A DNA stretch of 64,000 bases from Prevotella sp. Rep29 (lineage in GTDB: Bacteria > Bacteroidota > Bacteroidia > Bacteroidales > Bacteroidaceae). This document shows, piece after piece, positions 17,652 through 26,103 of the stretch. Numbering within the stretch: position 1 is the stretch's first letter; the number at the start of each line of letters is the position of its first letter. The position numbers were made by a program, and so were the translations under genes. The notes beneath the pieces were generated by a model that had not been told where the DNA came from, did not search any database, and saw only the letters and a program-made list of their open reading frames with translations. The stretch spans positions 1,240,001-1,304,000 of the forward strand of contig NZ_CP047159.1 of NCBI RefSeq assembly GCF_019551475.1, in the 5' to 3' direction.

Positions 17652-18587
17652 ATGAGCATACAGTCAGTCAAAAAATACGTGTCAGTGCTTTTCCTGTTCG
17701 CCATCGCCGTGGCAACAAGTGCGCAGGTGAAGTGGAACCAGACTTTTCAGAACTATATCGACCAATATAAAGACCTTGCCATCGAGCAGATGCTGAAACA
17801 TCGCATCCCTGCCAGCATTACCCTGGCGCAGGGACTGCTAGAGAGTGGGGCAGGGCGGAGCGAACTCGCACGCAAAGGCAACAACCATTTCGGCATCAAG
17901 TGTCACGACTGGAAGGGGCGCACCACCTATCATGACGACGACCTGAACCAAGAATGCTTCCGGGCATACGACAATGTCTATGAGAGCTATGAGGACCATA
18001 GCAAGTTTCTCTGTACGAAACCGCGCTACAGTTCGCTTTTCAAACTCAAGATAACCGACTACAAAGGCTGGGCGCACGGGCTCAAGGCGGCAGGCTATGC
18101 CACCAATCCCGTCTATGCAAAGAAGTTGATAGAGATTATAGAGGTCTATCGCCTGCACGACTACGACTATGCGACAACTTACGACAAGTTCGTCATGACC
18201 CACAACGCCAAGGATCATCCGGCAGAGACGGGCGGCACCCTGCACACCATCAACATCTGCAACCGCAATTATTTCCTGAAAGCGCGGCGTGGCGACACCT
18301 TCAAGTCCATCGCAAAAGAAGTGGGCATCTCAGCGCGCAAACTTGCCAGATACAACGAGCGCCACCACAAAGAGCCATTGGCAGAGGGTGACGTCATCTT
18401 CCTGAAGAAAAAGCGCACGAAGGCAGACAAAGCCTTCAAGAACCGTCCGCACCGCGTGGCAGCAGGAGAGAGCATGTATTCCATCGCCCAGAAATATGGC
18501 ATACAGTTGAAGAGCCTTTACAAGAAAAACCGGCTCGCCCCGGCGACATACGTCATCAGGCAAGGCGACCTGCTGAGAGTCTATTGA
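17652..18587 (+). CDS. Secreted glucosaminidase with two LysM domains
   Basis: This 311-aa protein has a signal peptide (cleavage after SAQ near residue 25), a GH73-type glucosaminidase domain (about 35-180) with the catalytic Glu64 in LLESGAG and the NHFGIKCHDW motif, and two C-terminal LysM modules (about 205-250 and 267-311; RRGDTFKSIAKEVGIS and AAGESMYSIAQKYGI). It probably cleaves peptidoglycan glycan strands during growth or division. The frame is open upstream, but the promoter box and signal peptide support the ATG at 17652. It ends next to the 195-bp repeat region. Confidence 0.88.
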   Translation: MSIQSVKKYVSVLFLFAIAVATSAQVKWNQTFQNYIDQYKDLAIEQMLKHRIPASITLAQGLLESGAGRSELARKGNNHFGIKCHDWKGRTTYHDDDLNQECFRAYDNVYESYEDHSKFLCTKPRYSSLFKLKITDYKGWAHGLKAAGYATNPVYAKKLIEIIEVYRLHDYDYATTYDKFVMTHNAKDHPAETGGTLHTINICNRNYFLKARRGDTFKSIAKEVGISARKLARYNERHHKEPLAEGDVIFLKKKRTKADKAFKNRPHRVAAGESMYSIAQKYGIQLKSLYKKNRLAPATYVIRQGDLLRVY

Positions 18588-18613
18588 CCCCTGGCGCGCA
18601 GCGAAGCCCTCCC

Positions 18614-19043
18614 TCGTCACGTCATCGTTCAGCGAACGTCACGTCAGAATTCCCTGTTGTTGGGGATTTGCAATCCTCAACTGTCAATTATCAGGATTTA
18701 TAATCCGCTATTTACGATGGAGATAATTGCAGTCCGCAATCTTTTGTGGATTGTAAATCCACTGTTTATATGCGGGCGGATTGCAAATCCACCCGAACGA
18801 AGAAGCGTTCGTCACGTCATCGTTCAGCGAACGTCACGTCAGAATTCCCTGTTGTTGGGGATTTGCAATCCTCAACTGTCAATTATCAGGATTTATAATC
18901 CGCTATTTACGATGGAGATAATTGCAGTCCGCAATCTTTTGTGGATTGTAAATCCACTGTTTATATGCGGGCGGATTGCAAATCCACCCGAACGAAGAAG
19001 CGTTCGTCACGTCATCGTTCAGCGAACGTCACGTCAGAATTCT
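18614..19043. repeat. 195-bp tandem repeat, two full copies plus a partial third
   Basis: The sequence starting TCGTCACGTCATCG recurs at 18614, 18809 and 19004, an exact 195-bp period. The third copy breaks off after about 40 bp. Within each unit GGATTTGCAATCC (18664-18676) and its exact reverse complement (18778-18790) bracket a second, near-perfect pair (18694-18706 and 18748-18760), so the unit has nested inverted repeats. A smaller CGTTC-AGC-GAACG hairpin sits at the unit edge. The two copies look identical, pointing to a recent duplication. A 170-codon ORF across it is repeat-driven and not accepted as a gene. Confidence 0.85.
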
Positions 19044-19077
19044 CGTTTAGTTATCAGAGAGTTGAACCATCGTCAAC

Positions 19078-19166
19078 CAATCTCGTACGAGTTTGGTATG
19101 CAACTTCGTACGAGTTTGGTATGCAATTTCGTACGAGTTTGGTGTGCAATTTCGTACGAGTTTGGT
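19078..19166. repeat. Four-copy 23-bp tandem array with CGTACG core
   Basis: Units near CAATTTCGTACGAGTTTGG start at 19078, 19101, 19124 and 19147 (23-bp period; last unit partial). Each contains the palindrome CGTACG. The units follow one another directly, with no variable spacers, so it is not a CRISPR. The array lies about 100 bp upstream of a consensus promoter (19263-19294), where operator-like sites might be expected. Confidence 0.8.
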
Positions 19167-19262
19167 TAATGAAAGTGTCATTTTCAGTTAACGGGAGTTG
19201 CGTGGGAGGGTCATGAACAGGGAACTTCCATCCAACATGTACGCATATTTTATGCTCAAAGA

Positions 19263-19294
19263 TTTGGAGAAATGGCGAAAGTTTTATATATTTG
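19263..19294 (+). promoter_or_regulatory. Consensus promoter TTTG-N20-TATATTTG
   Basis: TTTG at 19263-19266 and TATATTTG at 19287-19294 are separated by 20 bases, matching the Bacteroidota primary sigma factor consensus. The transcript would begin near 19300 and carry about 300 nt of leader before the ORF at 19600. Confidence 0.8.
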
Positions 19295-19345
19295 CACATG
19301 GTTACGGAGTAAAAGCCGTAGCACATTGCAATTGCTTATTATTTC

Positions 19346-19521
19346 GCACTTAACCGAAAAGACCTAGGAAATCTATTTGGAATAGTTCGATTTAAGAAGC
19401 AAGGGAAGACTGGAAACGGTTTTCTTGACAACGAATGTAGCAATGCTTACGTTTAGGCGTAGCGCATTCTTATATGTTGTCAGGGGTTCCAATTCCTAGG
19501 TCTGCCCCTCAGGTTAAGTGC
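19346..19521 (+). ncRNA. Candidate structured leader RNA, family unknown
   Basis: Two perfect 10-bp helices close the element: 19346-19355 with 19512-19521 (GCACTTAACC/GGTTAAGTGC) and, inside, 19361-19370 with 19493-19502 (GACCTAGGAA/TTCCTAGGTC), separated by an asymmetric internal loop (5 and 9 nt). Further in, 19426-19432 pairs with 19476-19482 (TGACAAC/GTTGTCA), followed by an imperfect stem around GCTTACG and CGTAGC. The chance of nested 10-bp perfect pairings arising in a random leader is low. It lies downstream of a consensus promoter and upstream of the membrane-protein and BspA-like genes. I do not recognise it as RNase P, tmRNA, SRP, 6S or a riboswitch I know; it could be a cis-regulator or a processed RNA. 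Confidence 0.6.
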
Positions 19522-19599
19522 ATAAGAGTGGCTGCGCCTTTCTTTGTGTATTTATCCGTTTGCACCAAAGCGAATATTCACTTTTTTAGTATATAAAGT

Positions 19600-20466
19600 A
19601 TGAATGCTTCAACAACAATCGGACTTTACGACTTTCTTAATATGGTCGTTATGGGATTTATTATATTGTTCCCTATAATATCCTCCCCAAATGAATTTCA
19701 TTTCTTTGTTTCGTGTTTCATTGTGGGATTAATCTATCATAAACTGATGGAGAATACTTTGGGAATATGCATGAGAAATAAAGACTGTATGATTTTAAAA
19801 GCTTATGAATCTGTAAATGGTAAAGAAAACGAAAAGGATTCTTCAAAAGAAAACTACTACATAGCATATTATTTCCTCATAAAAAAAGGACTGCTTGGAA
19901 ATATTCCCATATTAGAGGCACAAGCAGCATTTCTGAGAAACCTTTTGCCGATACCTTTTTATTATTATTGTTGTTGTCATTACGATAAATTGTCTCTAAT
20001 ATCAGGAAAAAAAGACACAATGGTGTTTTTTGCAATGTTTTTTGTGACTTATATAATAATAATGATAATGCGATTTGCGGGTAAAATAATCAAAAAAGTT
20101 AGGAATGCTATAGGTCGGAAATTTTGGAAATGTTTTGAGAATGTAATTAATGGTTGTAAACATTTTTGGCATAAAATTAAAAACAAATTATTGAAATGTC
20201 TAAAGTACGCTAAAGCTTTTTTGTTCCTGATCCCGATTCTCTTATCCATTGTTTTGACACCTTTATTATTCTGTATATATAAATCTATACAATTTAATTG
20301 TGATAAGTTATATTTAGTGATATTGATAACTGTTTTTATCATCCCATACCTTTGGTATCAAACTCAGATGAAAATACACGAGTTAGTTTGGGAGGGAAAG
20401 AAGTATCTAGGAGAGGATGAGCAAGAAAAAAAAGAACAAAACAAACCAAACTCGAATAATCTTTAA
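19600..20466 (+). CDS. Membrane protein of unknown function
   Basis: I do not recognise the family of this 288-aa protein. It has predicted membrane segments near residues 8-28, 32-46, 140-160, 200-228 and 235-253, with a basic stretch at about 160-200 ([18 protein letters not shown] and following), and a charged C-terminal tail ending in Lys/Glu/Asn. A cytoplasmic middle region contains [15 protein letters not shown]. Base composition is much more AT-rich than in the neighbouring core genes, suggesting acquisition by transfer. It ends 17 bases before the BspA-like gene, so the two are probably cotranscribed from the 19263 promoter. Confidence 0.6.
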   Translation: MNASTTIGLYDFLNMVVMGFIILFPIISSPNEFHFFVSCFIVGLIYHKLMENTLGICMRNKDCMILKAYESVNGKENEKDSSKENYYIAYYFLIKKGLLGNIPILEAQAAFLRNLLPIPFYYYCCCHYDKLSLISGKKDTMVFFAMFFVTYIIIMIMRFAGKIIKKVRNAIGRKFWKCFENVINGCKHFWHKIKNKLLKCLKYAKAFLFLIPILLSIVLTPLLFCIYKSIQFNCDKLYLVILITVFIIPYLWYQTQMKIHELVWEGKKYLGEDEQEKKEQNKPNSNNL

Positions 20467-20483
20467 TATTAAAATTTATAACA

Positions 20484-22307
20484 ATGAAAACAATCAAATT
20501 CAAAAAAAATCATGAAGTAAGAAAAGGTTTTATCTTTTTAGTTTTTGCGGTATTGTGTAATCTGGCTGTTTCAGCTCAAACAACATTTACTATTGGGAAT
20601 TTAAAATATACTACGACGACAGACTCAACGGTAAGTGTAGGTAAAAATGGAACTCCTACAGGTGATTTGGTTATTCCTGAGAGCGTGGAACATGAAGGAA
20701 CACAATATTCTGTGACGAGCATTGGAAGTTCTGCGTTCCAAAGTTGCAAAAGTCTGACTTCCGTTACTATTCCCAACTCTGTGACGAGCATTGGAAACCA
20801 AGCGTTCTGGTTTTGCGAAGGTCTATCTTCCGTCACTATTCCCAATTCCGTGACAAGCATTGGAAACTATGCGTTCTCTAGTTGCAGCGGTCTGACCTCC
20901 ATCACCATCCCCAACTCCGTGACGAGCATTGGAGAGAATGCGTTCTCGGGTTGCAGCGGTCTGACCTCCATCACCATCCCCAACTCCGTGACGAGCATTG
21001 AAGAGTCAGCGTTCTCGTATTGCAGCGGTCTGACCTCCATCACCATCCCCAACTCCGTGACGAGCATTGGACAGTCCGCGTTCTCTGGTTGCAGCAGTCT
21101 GACCTCCGTGACCATACCCAACTCCGTGACGAGCATTGGACAGTCTGCGTTCTCTGGTTGCAGCAGCCTGGCAGAAATCAATGTAGATGAGAATAATACA
21201 GCCTATTCTTCTATTGATGGCGTTTTGTTTAATAAATCGCAAACAGAACTAATTCTATATCCAAGGAGGAAACAAGGAACATATACCATCCCCAACTCCG
21301 TGACGAGCATTGGACAGTCCGCGTTCTCTGGTTGCAGCAGTCTGACCTCCGTCACCATCCCCAACTCCGTGACGAGCATTGGACAGTCTGCGTTCTCTGG
21401 TTGCAGCAGCCTGGCAGAAATCAATGTAGATGAGAATAATACAGCCTATTCTTCTATTGATGGCGTTTTGTTTAATAAATCGCAAACAGAACTAATTCTA
21501 TATCCAAGGAGGAAACAAGGAACATATACCATTCCCAACTCCGTGACGAGCATTGGAGATGGTGCGTTCTCTGGTTGCAGCAGTCTGACCTCCGTCACCA
21601 TCCCCAACTCCGTGACGAGCATTGGAGTTTCTGCGTTCTCTAATTGCACCGGTCTGACCTCCGTCATCATTGGTAACTCTGTGACGAGCATTGGGTGGCG
21701 TGCGTTCTCTGGTTGCCGCGGTCTGACCTCCGTCATCATTGGTAACTCTGTAACGAGCATTGGAGAGGTTGCGTTCTCGGGTTGCACCGGTCTGACCTCC
21801 GTCACTATTCCCAACTCCGTGACGAGCATTGGTCTTGGTGCGTTCTGGCAATGCACCGGTCTGACCTCCGTCACTATTCCCAACTCCGTGACGAGCATTG
21901 GTCTTGGTGCGTTCCAAGAATGCACAGGTCTGACCTCCGTCACCATCCCCAACTCCGTGACGAGCATTGGAGAGGTTGCATTCTATAAATGCAGCGGTCT
22001 GACGGATATTTATTGCCATATAGAAGAACCGTTATGGATAGATTGGTCTTCTTTTTATCATGTTCCTACACACACCTGCACGCTTCATGTGCCTATCGGA
22101 AGCAAGGTGAAATACCAAGCAGCGGATGTTTGGAAGAGTTTCCTGAATATCGTTGAAGACTTGCCGACGGGCATTGTTTCAATTGATAATTCACAATCGA
22201 CAATTGATAATGACGTTTGGTACACACTCAACGGCGTGCGGCTCAACGGCAAACCGACAATCCCGGGCATCTACATCGTTAACGGAAAACGAGTCGTGGT
22301 GAAATAA
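20484..22307 (+). CDS. BspA-like leucine-rich repeat surface protein
   Basis: This 607-aa protein has a signal peptide (about residues 1-31, ending VSAQ), an N-terminal beta segment, then about 18 LRR_5 (BspA-type) repeats of 23 residues with the pattern NSVTSIGxxAFSGCxxLTSV. BspA proteins of oral Bacteroidota bind fibronectin, fibrinogen or host cells. An 81-residue block (with the [18 protein letters not shown] insert) is present twice in tandem. The C-terminus ([27 protein letters not shown]) resembles the tail of other secreted proteins in this window and may be a type IX sorting signal. Nearly identical DNA repeats make copy-number change likely. Confidence 0.88.
   Translation: MKTIKFKKNHEVRKGFIFLVFAVLCNLAVSAQTTFTIGNLKYTTTTDSTVSVGKNGTPTGDLVIPESVEHEGTQYSVTSIGSSAFQSCKSLTSVTIPNSVTSIGNQAFWFCEGLSSVTIPNSVTSIGNYAFSSCSGLTSITIPNSVTSIGENAFSGCSGLTSITIPNSVTSIEESAFSYCSGLTSITIPNSVTSIGQSAFSGCSSLTSVTIPNSVTSIGQSAFSGCSSLAEINVDENNTAYSSIDGVLFNKSQTELILYPRRKQGTYTIPNSVTSIGQSAFSGCSSLTSVTIPNSVTSIGQSAFSGCSSLAEINVDENNTAYSSIDGVLFNKSQTELILYPRRKQGTYTIPNSVTSIGDGAFSGCSSLTSVTIPNSVTSIGVSAFSNCTGLTSVIIGNSVTSIGWRAFSGCRGLTSVIIGNSVTSIGEVAFSGCTGLTSVTIPNSVTSIGLGAFWQCTGLTSVTIPNSVTSIGLGAFQECTGLTSVTIPNSVTSIGEVAFYKCSGLTDIYCHIEEPLWIDWSSFYHVPTHTCTLHVPIGSKVKYQAADVWKSFLNIVEDLPTGIVSIDNSQSTIDNDVWYTLNGVRLNGKPTIPGIYIVNGKRVVVK
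21042..21527 (+). repeat. 243-bp tandem duplication inside the BspA-like gene
   Basis: Copy 1 (21042-21284) and copy 2 (21285-21527) differ at only two bases that I can see, both synonymous (GTG/GTC and ATA/ATC). The period is 81 codons, so gain or loss keeps the frame. Confidence 0.88.
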
Positions 22308-22332
22308 CCCAGTCGCTTGAAATCGAATATAA

Positions 22333-22368
22333 AAATGGAGGCACTTCATCCCGAAGGTGCCTCCATTT
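22333..22368 (+). terminator. Terminator of the BspA-like gene
   Basis: AAATGGAGGCAC pairs with GTGCCTCCATTT around a short CG-rich loop, 25 bases after the stop. The T-run is short (TTATTAATTT), but the stem is strong. Confidence 0.65.
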
Positions 22369-22570
22369 GGTTATTAATTTTAGTTCCGTCGGCATGCGAG
22401 ATAATCAATATTAGTCGCCTGTGGCGAGAATTGTAAATCGCCACCTATGGGAAAAGGCAAATCTTTCAAATCTGTAATCAAACAAATCTGTTGGTTTGGA
22501 GTAAGCGGTCATGGAATCAATAAAAAAAGGTGGCGAAAACCACCGCCCGATTGTAAAAAACGGAAAATAG
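22369..22570. other. 200-bp gap before the tRNA promoter
   Basis: No supported gene. It holds a GGCGA..TCGCC inverted repeat (about 22422-22441) resembling the half-sites in the 195-bp repeat, and a GGTGGCGAAAACCACC-type hairpin near 22530. A 68-codon ORF (22447-22653) runs into the tRNA and is rejected. Confidence 0.45.
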
Positions 22571-22602
22571 TTTGTTTGTTCAGGAATAAATTCCTACCTT
22601 TG
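22571..22602 (+). promoter_or_regulatory. Consensus promoter for tRNA-Ser(CGA)
   Basis: TTTG (22571-22574), a 20-base spacer and TACCTTTG (22595-22602) match the Bacteroidota consensus. The tRNA starts about 33 bases later. Confidence 0.85.
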
Positions 22603-22635
22603 CAGCCGCAGAACAAGAAAGGCTGCACAGACGAA

Positions 22636-22723
22636 GGAAGGTTGGCAGAGTGATCGATCGCGCTGGACTCGAAATCCGGTATACTCTTTTAGGGTATCGG
22701 GGGTTTGAATCCCTCACCTTCCG
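22636..22723 (+). tRNA. tRNA-Ser (anticodon CGA)
   Basis: An 88-nt type II tRNA. The acceptor stem is GGAAGGT with ACCTTCC, the discriminator is G, and the CCA is not encoded. The anticodon arm CTGGA-CTCGAAA-TCCGG gives anticodon CGA, reading UCG. A long variable arm (TATACTC..GGGTATC region) is typical of serine tRNAs. The T loop is TTTGAAT. Confidence 0.93.
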
Positions 22724-22737
22724 CAACAAGGTAATAG

Positions 22738-22768
22738 GAGAGTGGCGTCAGGCTGCTCTTTTTTTTCT
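22738..22768 (+). terminator. Weak terminator after tRNA-Ser
   Basis: AGAG..GC and GC..CTCT form an interrupted stem followed by eight T. The stem is imperfect, so read-through into porP is possible. Confidence 0.4.
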
Positions 22769-22814
22769 TCCCTATGTTGATGCAATAATATCGCGGATTG
22801 TTCGTTATTATTGC

Positions 22815-23756
22815 GTGCTACGATACAGATTTGTTATCATATTGTCGTTGATGATGTTGTTTGTGCAAAGTGCTTTTGCGCAATACGACCCGAACTTCAG
22901 TCACTATTTTGACATGGAGCCTTCGTATAACCCCGCTTCGGTAGGCAAGGAGGCGAAAATCAACGTGACGGCTGCCTATGCGTTGAATTTTGCGGGTTTT
23001 GAGAACAATCCCCGCACGATGTATTTCGGAGCCGACATCCCGTTCTATGCGATGAAGTCGTATCACGGCGTGGGTGGTCAGTTCATGAACGACCAGATTG
23101 GCGCGTTCAAGCATCAGCGACTGACGGTGCAATATGCCAATAAGCAGCGCCTTTTTGGCGGGACGTTGGGCATCGGTATTCAGGCAGGGCTCCTGTTGGA
23201 GACGTTCGACGGCAGTAAGATTGACGTGGTAGATACGGATGACCCGGTGTTCACGTCCGGCAAGCTTGACGGCAATGCAGTTGACCTCGGCGCCGGTCTC
23301 TATTATATGCGCGGCAGATGGTATGTCGGTGCGTCGGTATTGCATATCACAGCCCCGCTGATTCAGTTGGGTGAGCGGAATGAGTTGCAGGTGGACAGGA
23401 CATATTATTTGACGGGTGGATACAATATTAAGCTGAGAAATCCGTTTCTTACAATACATCCGTCCGCTTTGTTGCGCACCGACGGTTCGAATTTCCGGGC
23501 AGATGTGACCGCCCGCTTGGTCTATACCCACGAGAAGCGTTTCATGTATGCCGGCGTGAGTTACAGTCCGACCAATTCGGTGACAGCGATGATTGGCGGT
23601 TCGCTGTATGGAGTGAATCTCGGTTACAGCTATGAGATGTACACGGGTGGAATCAGTCTCGGACACGGTTCACACGAGCTGGTCGTCAGCTATAAGGTTG
23701 ACATCAACCTGGTGAAAAAGGGCAGGAACCTTCACAAAAGTGTACGAATACTTTGA
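22815..23756 (+). CDS. porP: Type IX secretion protein PorP/SprF family
   Basis: PorP/SprF proteins are outer-membrane beta-barrels of the type IX secretion system. The mature part begins QYDPNFSHYFDMEPSYNPASVGK, of which SHYFDMEPSYNPAS is the family's N-terminal signature, and the body alternates aromatic beta strands (LYYMRGRWYVGASVLHI, YYLTGGYNIKL). I place the start at GTG 22815, giving a 313-aa precursor with signal peptide ending SAFA; the frame is open back into the tRNA, and a TTG at 22848 region is an alternative. Usual length is about 310-340 aa. It precedes porKLMN in the order known from Porphyromonas gingivalis. Confidence 0.88.
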   Translation: MLRYRFVIILSLMMLFVQSAFAQYDPNFSHYFDMEPSYNPASVGKEAKINVTAAYALNFAGFENNPRTMYFGADIPFYAMKSYHGVGGQFMNDQIGAFKHQRLTVQYANKQRLFGGTLGIGIQAGLLLETFDGSKIDVVDTDDPVFTSGKLDGNAVDLGAGLYYMRGRWYVGASVLHITAPLIQLGERNELQVDRTYYLTGGYNIKLRNPFLTIHPSALLRTDGSNFRADVTARLVYTHEKRFMYAGVSYSPTNSVTAMIGGSLYGVNLGYSYEMYTGGISLGHGSHELVVSYKVDINLVKKGRNLHKSVRIL

Positions 23757-23781
23757 AAATTAAAGATTGAAGAATAAAGAT

Positions 23782-25257
23782 ATGAAAAAGAGAACGATTT
23801 TAATGGCTCTAAGTCTTGTTTCAGTCATTGTGTTGACAGGCTGCTTCGGCGGCAGGGCTGCATCGTCGTCAGGTCGTGGCGGCGAGGTGGTCGGTGTCGG
23901 CGGCGGAAAAGCCTTTTCCGAACCCTCTCCCTATGGTATGATCATGGTGAAGAGAGGCAGCTTGAAGATGGGTGTCGAGAAGCAGGATACCCTTTGGGGC
24001 AAGCAGACGCCGGTGAAAGAAATCTCCGTAGATGGATTCTGGATGGATGATACGGAGGTGACCAATTCGAAGTACAAGCAATTTGTCTATTGGGTGCGCG
24101 ACTCTATCCTCCGCGAGCGTTTGGCTGACCCGGCTTATGGCGGTGACGAAACCTATAAGATTACGGAAGACAAGAACGGTGACCCTATCAAGCCATATCT
24201 GAACTGGAAGAAGCCACTGCCCCGCAAGCCCAACGAGGACGAGCAGCGTGCATTTGAAAGTTTGTATGTGACGAATCCCGTGACGGGAGAGAAACTGCTT
24301 GATTGGCGCCAACTGAACTACCGCTATGAGATTTACGACTATACGGCAGCAGCACTGCGGCGCAACCGCCTGAATCCGGAAGAGCGCACGCTGAATACAG
24401 ACATCGTGGTGGATGCCGAGGAAGTGGTTATGATATCGAAAGATACGGCGTATGTGGATGACGAGGGACGCATCGTGCGCGAGACCATCAACCGCCCGTT
24501 GAGCGGTCCCTGGGACTTCCTGCATACGTATATCGTGAATGTATATCCCGATACGACCTGCTGGGTGAACGATTTCCGCAATTCAGACAATGAAATGTAT
24601 CTCCGCAACTATTTCAGCAATCCGGCTTACAACAATTATCCTGTCGTGGGCGTGACGTGGGAGCAGGCAAATGCTTTCTGTGCATGGCGAACGGAATATC
24701 TGCTGAAAGGCTTGGGAGCGGAGGCACGCTATGTGCAGCGTTATCGTCTTCCGACCGAGGCGGAATGGGAGTATGCTGCCCGCGGTAAGGAAGGCAACGA
24801 GTTTCCGTGGGACAATGAACTGGTCAAGAGCGGCGAAGGCTGCTTCTATGCCAACTTCAAGCCTGACCGTGGAAACTACACGATGGACGGAAACCTGATT
24901 ACCAGCAAGGTGGGTATCTATGGCGCCAACTCAAACGGACTGTATGACATGGCTGGCAATGTGGCGGAATGGACCAGTACAATCTATACGGAGGCTGGTG
25001 TCGATGCAATGAACGACCTCAACCCGCAGCTGAAATACAATGCGGCAAAGGAAGACCCTTACCGCCTGAAGAAAAAGAGCGTGCGCGGTGGCTCATGGAA
25101 AGACCCGGAGTCGTATATTCGCTCGGCATGGCGTACATGGGAGTACCAGAACCAGCCACGTTCGTATATAGGCTTCCGCTGTGTGCGCAGCCTTGCGACA
25201 TCAGCCAGCACAAAACAAAAGGCAAGTAAAATCAAAAGCAAAAGGAGTAGAAAATGA
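23782..25257 (+). CDS. porK: Type IX secretion lipoprotein PorK/GldK
   Basis: This 491-aa outer-membrane lipoprotein has a lipobox LTGC with Cys21 as the lipidation site, then a SUMF1/FGE-like domain (about residues 50-470) with VKRGSLKMGVE, VDGFWMDDTEVTNSKYKQF, RLPTEAEWEYAARG, NGLYDMAGNVAEW and SYIGFRCVRS. In the P. gingivalis system PorK and PorN form the periplasmic ring under the outer membrane. The frame has a TTG at 23767, but ATG 23782 gives the canonical signal peptide. It overlaps porL by four bases. Confidence 0.93.
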   Translation: MKKRTILMALSLVSVIVLTGCFGGRAASSSGRGGEVVGVGGGKAFSEPSPYGMIMVKRGSLKMGVEKQDTLWGKQTPVKEISVDGFWMDDTEVTNSKYKQFVYWVRDSILRERLADPAYGGDETYKITEDKNGDPIKPYLNWKKPLPRKPNEDEQRAFESLYVTNPVTGEKLLDWRQLNYRYEIYDYTAAALRRNRLNPEERTLNTDIVVDAEEVVMISKDTAYVDDEGRIVRETINRPLSGPWDFLHTYIVNVYPDTTCWVNDFRNSDNEMYLRNYFSNPAYNNYPVVGVTWEQANAFCAWRTEYLLKGLGAEARYVQRYRLPTEAEWEYAARGKEGNEFPWDNELVKSGEGCFYANFKPDRGNYTMDGNLITSKVGIYGANSNGLYDMAGNVAEWTSTIYTEAGVDAMNDLNPQLKYNAAKEDPYRLKKKSVRGGSWKDPESYIRSAWRTWEYQNQPRSYIGFRCVRSLATSASTKQKASKIKSKRSRK

Positions 25258-26069
25258 CAGAGTATAGTAAATATAATTTCGTCTATCGTATGCAGAAATG
25301 GATGGACAGCGTTCCTGGACAGACATTCTTGAACTATGCATACAGTTGGGGTGCCGCCGTCGTAATCCTCGGAACCCTTTTCAAACTGACTCACCTGCCG
25401 GGAGCTAACCTAATGCTGTTCCTGGGTATGGGCACGGAAGTCGTGGTGTTCTTCCTCTCAGCGTTCGACCGTCCGTTTGACAAGACATCCATCGGGCGTG
25501 AGCTTGCAACAAGTTCGAGCGTCAAGCAAGAGATGGAAGAGGAACTCACTGAAAAGCCGGAAATGAAACAGACATCTGTCGGTGGAACAATCGTTATCGG
25601 TGGCGGCTCACAGCAGGTGGCATTTGCTGAAAACGTTGCAGCCGGCAGTGATATGCCGCTCGAGGAACATGTTACTTCAGGTGCGACGGCATCGGGTGGC
25701 GCATGGATTGCCGACCAGCAGCAGATGACACCGGAAATGGCAATGGCAACAGGCAATTACGTGGAGGAACTCAAGAAACTCACGGAAATGCTCACGAAAG
25801 TGAATGAGCAGAGTGCGCGCCTCACCAGAGATTCGGAAGAGATGGAAAATCTCAACCGCACGCTCACCGGCATCAGCAAAGTATATGAATTGCAGTTGAA
25901 GGGTGCCAGTCAGCAGATTGGAACAATCGACCAAATAAACGAGCAGACGCAGAAGATGGCTCAGCAGATAGAGCAACTGAACAAGATTTATGCACGCATG
26001 ATTGAGGCGATGACCGTAAACATGAAAGTTGCCGCACCCGTGACGAAGTCGCTCGACGATAATGATTAA
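25254..26069 (+). CDS. porL: Type IX secretion inner-membrane protein PorL/GldL
   Basis: This 271-aa protein has two N-terminal membrane helices (about residues 20-38 and 48-66; FLNYAYSWGAAVVILGTLFKLTH and MLFLGMGTEVVVFFLSAF regions, each quoted only in part). The Glu in GMGTEVVVFF is the conserved intramembrane acid implicated in proton-driven rotation. The rest is cytoplasmic with a coiled coil (about 165-260). PorL and PorM form the motor of the type IX system. Start ATG overlaps the porK stop. Confidence 0.93.
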   Translation: MTEYSKYNFVYRMQKWMDSVPGQTFLNYAYSWGAAVVILGTLFKLTHLPGANLMLFLGMGTEVVVFFLSAFDRPFDKTSIGRELATSSSVKQEMEEELTEKPEMKQTSVGGTIVIGGGSQQVAFAENVAAGSDMPLEEHVTSGATASGGAWIADQQQMTPEMAMATGNYVEELKKLTEMLTKVNEQSARLTRDSEEMENLNRTLTGISKVYELQLKGASQQIGTIDQINEQTQKMAQQIEQLNKIYARMIEAMTVNMKVAAPVTKSLDDND

Positions 26070-26103
26070 GACAGATAACACCTACATATATATAATATAA
26101 GGT

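Noticed and set aside
19078..19166. CRISPR-like appearance of the 23-bp array
   Set aside because: The units are directly adjacent without variable spacers and there are no cas genes.
18657..19169. 170-codon ORF across the 195-bp repeat
   Set aside because: Its length comes from the tandem duplication (195 is divisible by 3); the peptide simply repeats and has no start context or family.
20700..22000. Dense short repeats resembling a repeat array
   Set aside because: They are codons of the 23-residue leucine-rich repeats in the BspA-like gene.
22447..22653. 68-codon ORF upstream of tRNA-Ser(CGA)
   Set aside because: It spans the tRNA promoter and runs into the tRNA itself.
22818..23666. 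Reverse-strand 282-codon ORF
   Set aside because: It is antisense to porP, which has a clear signal peptide and SprF signature.
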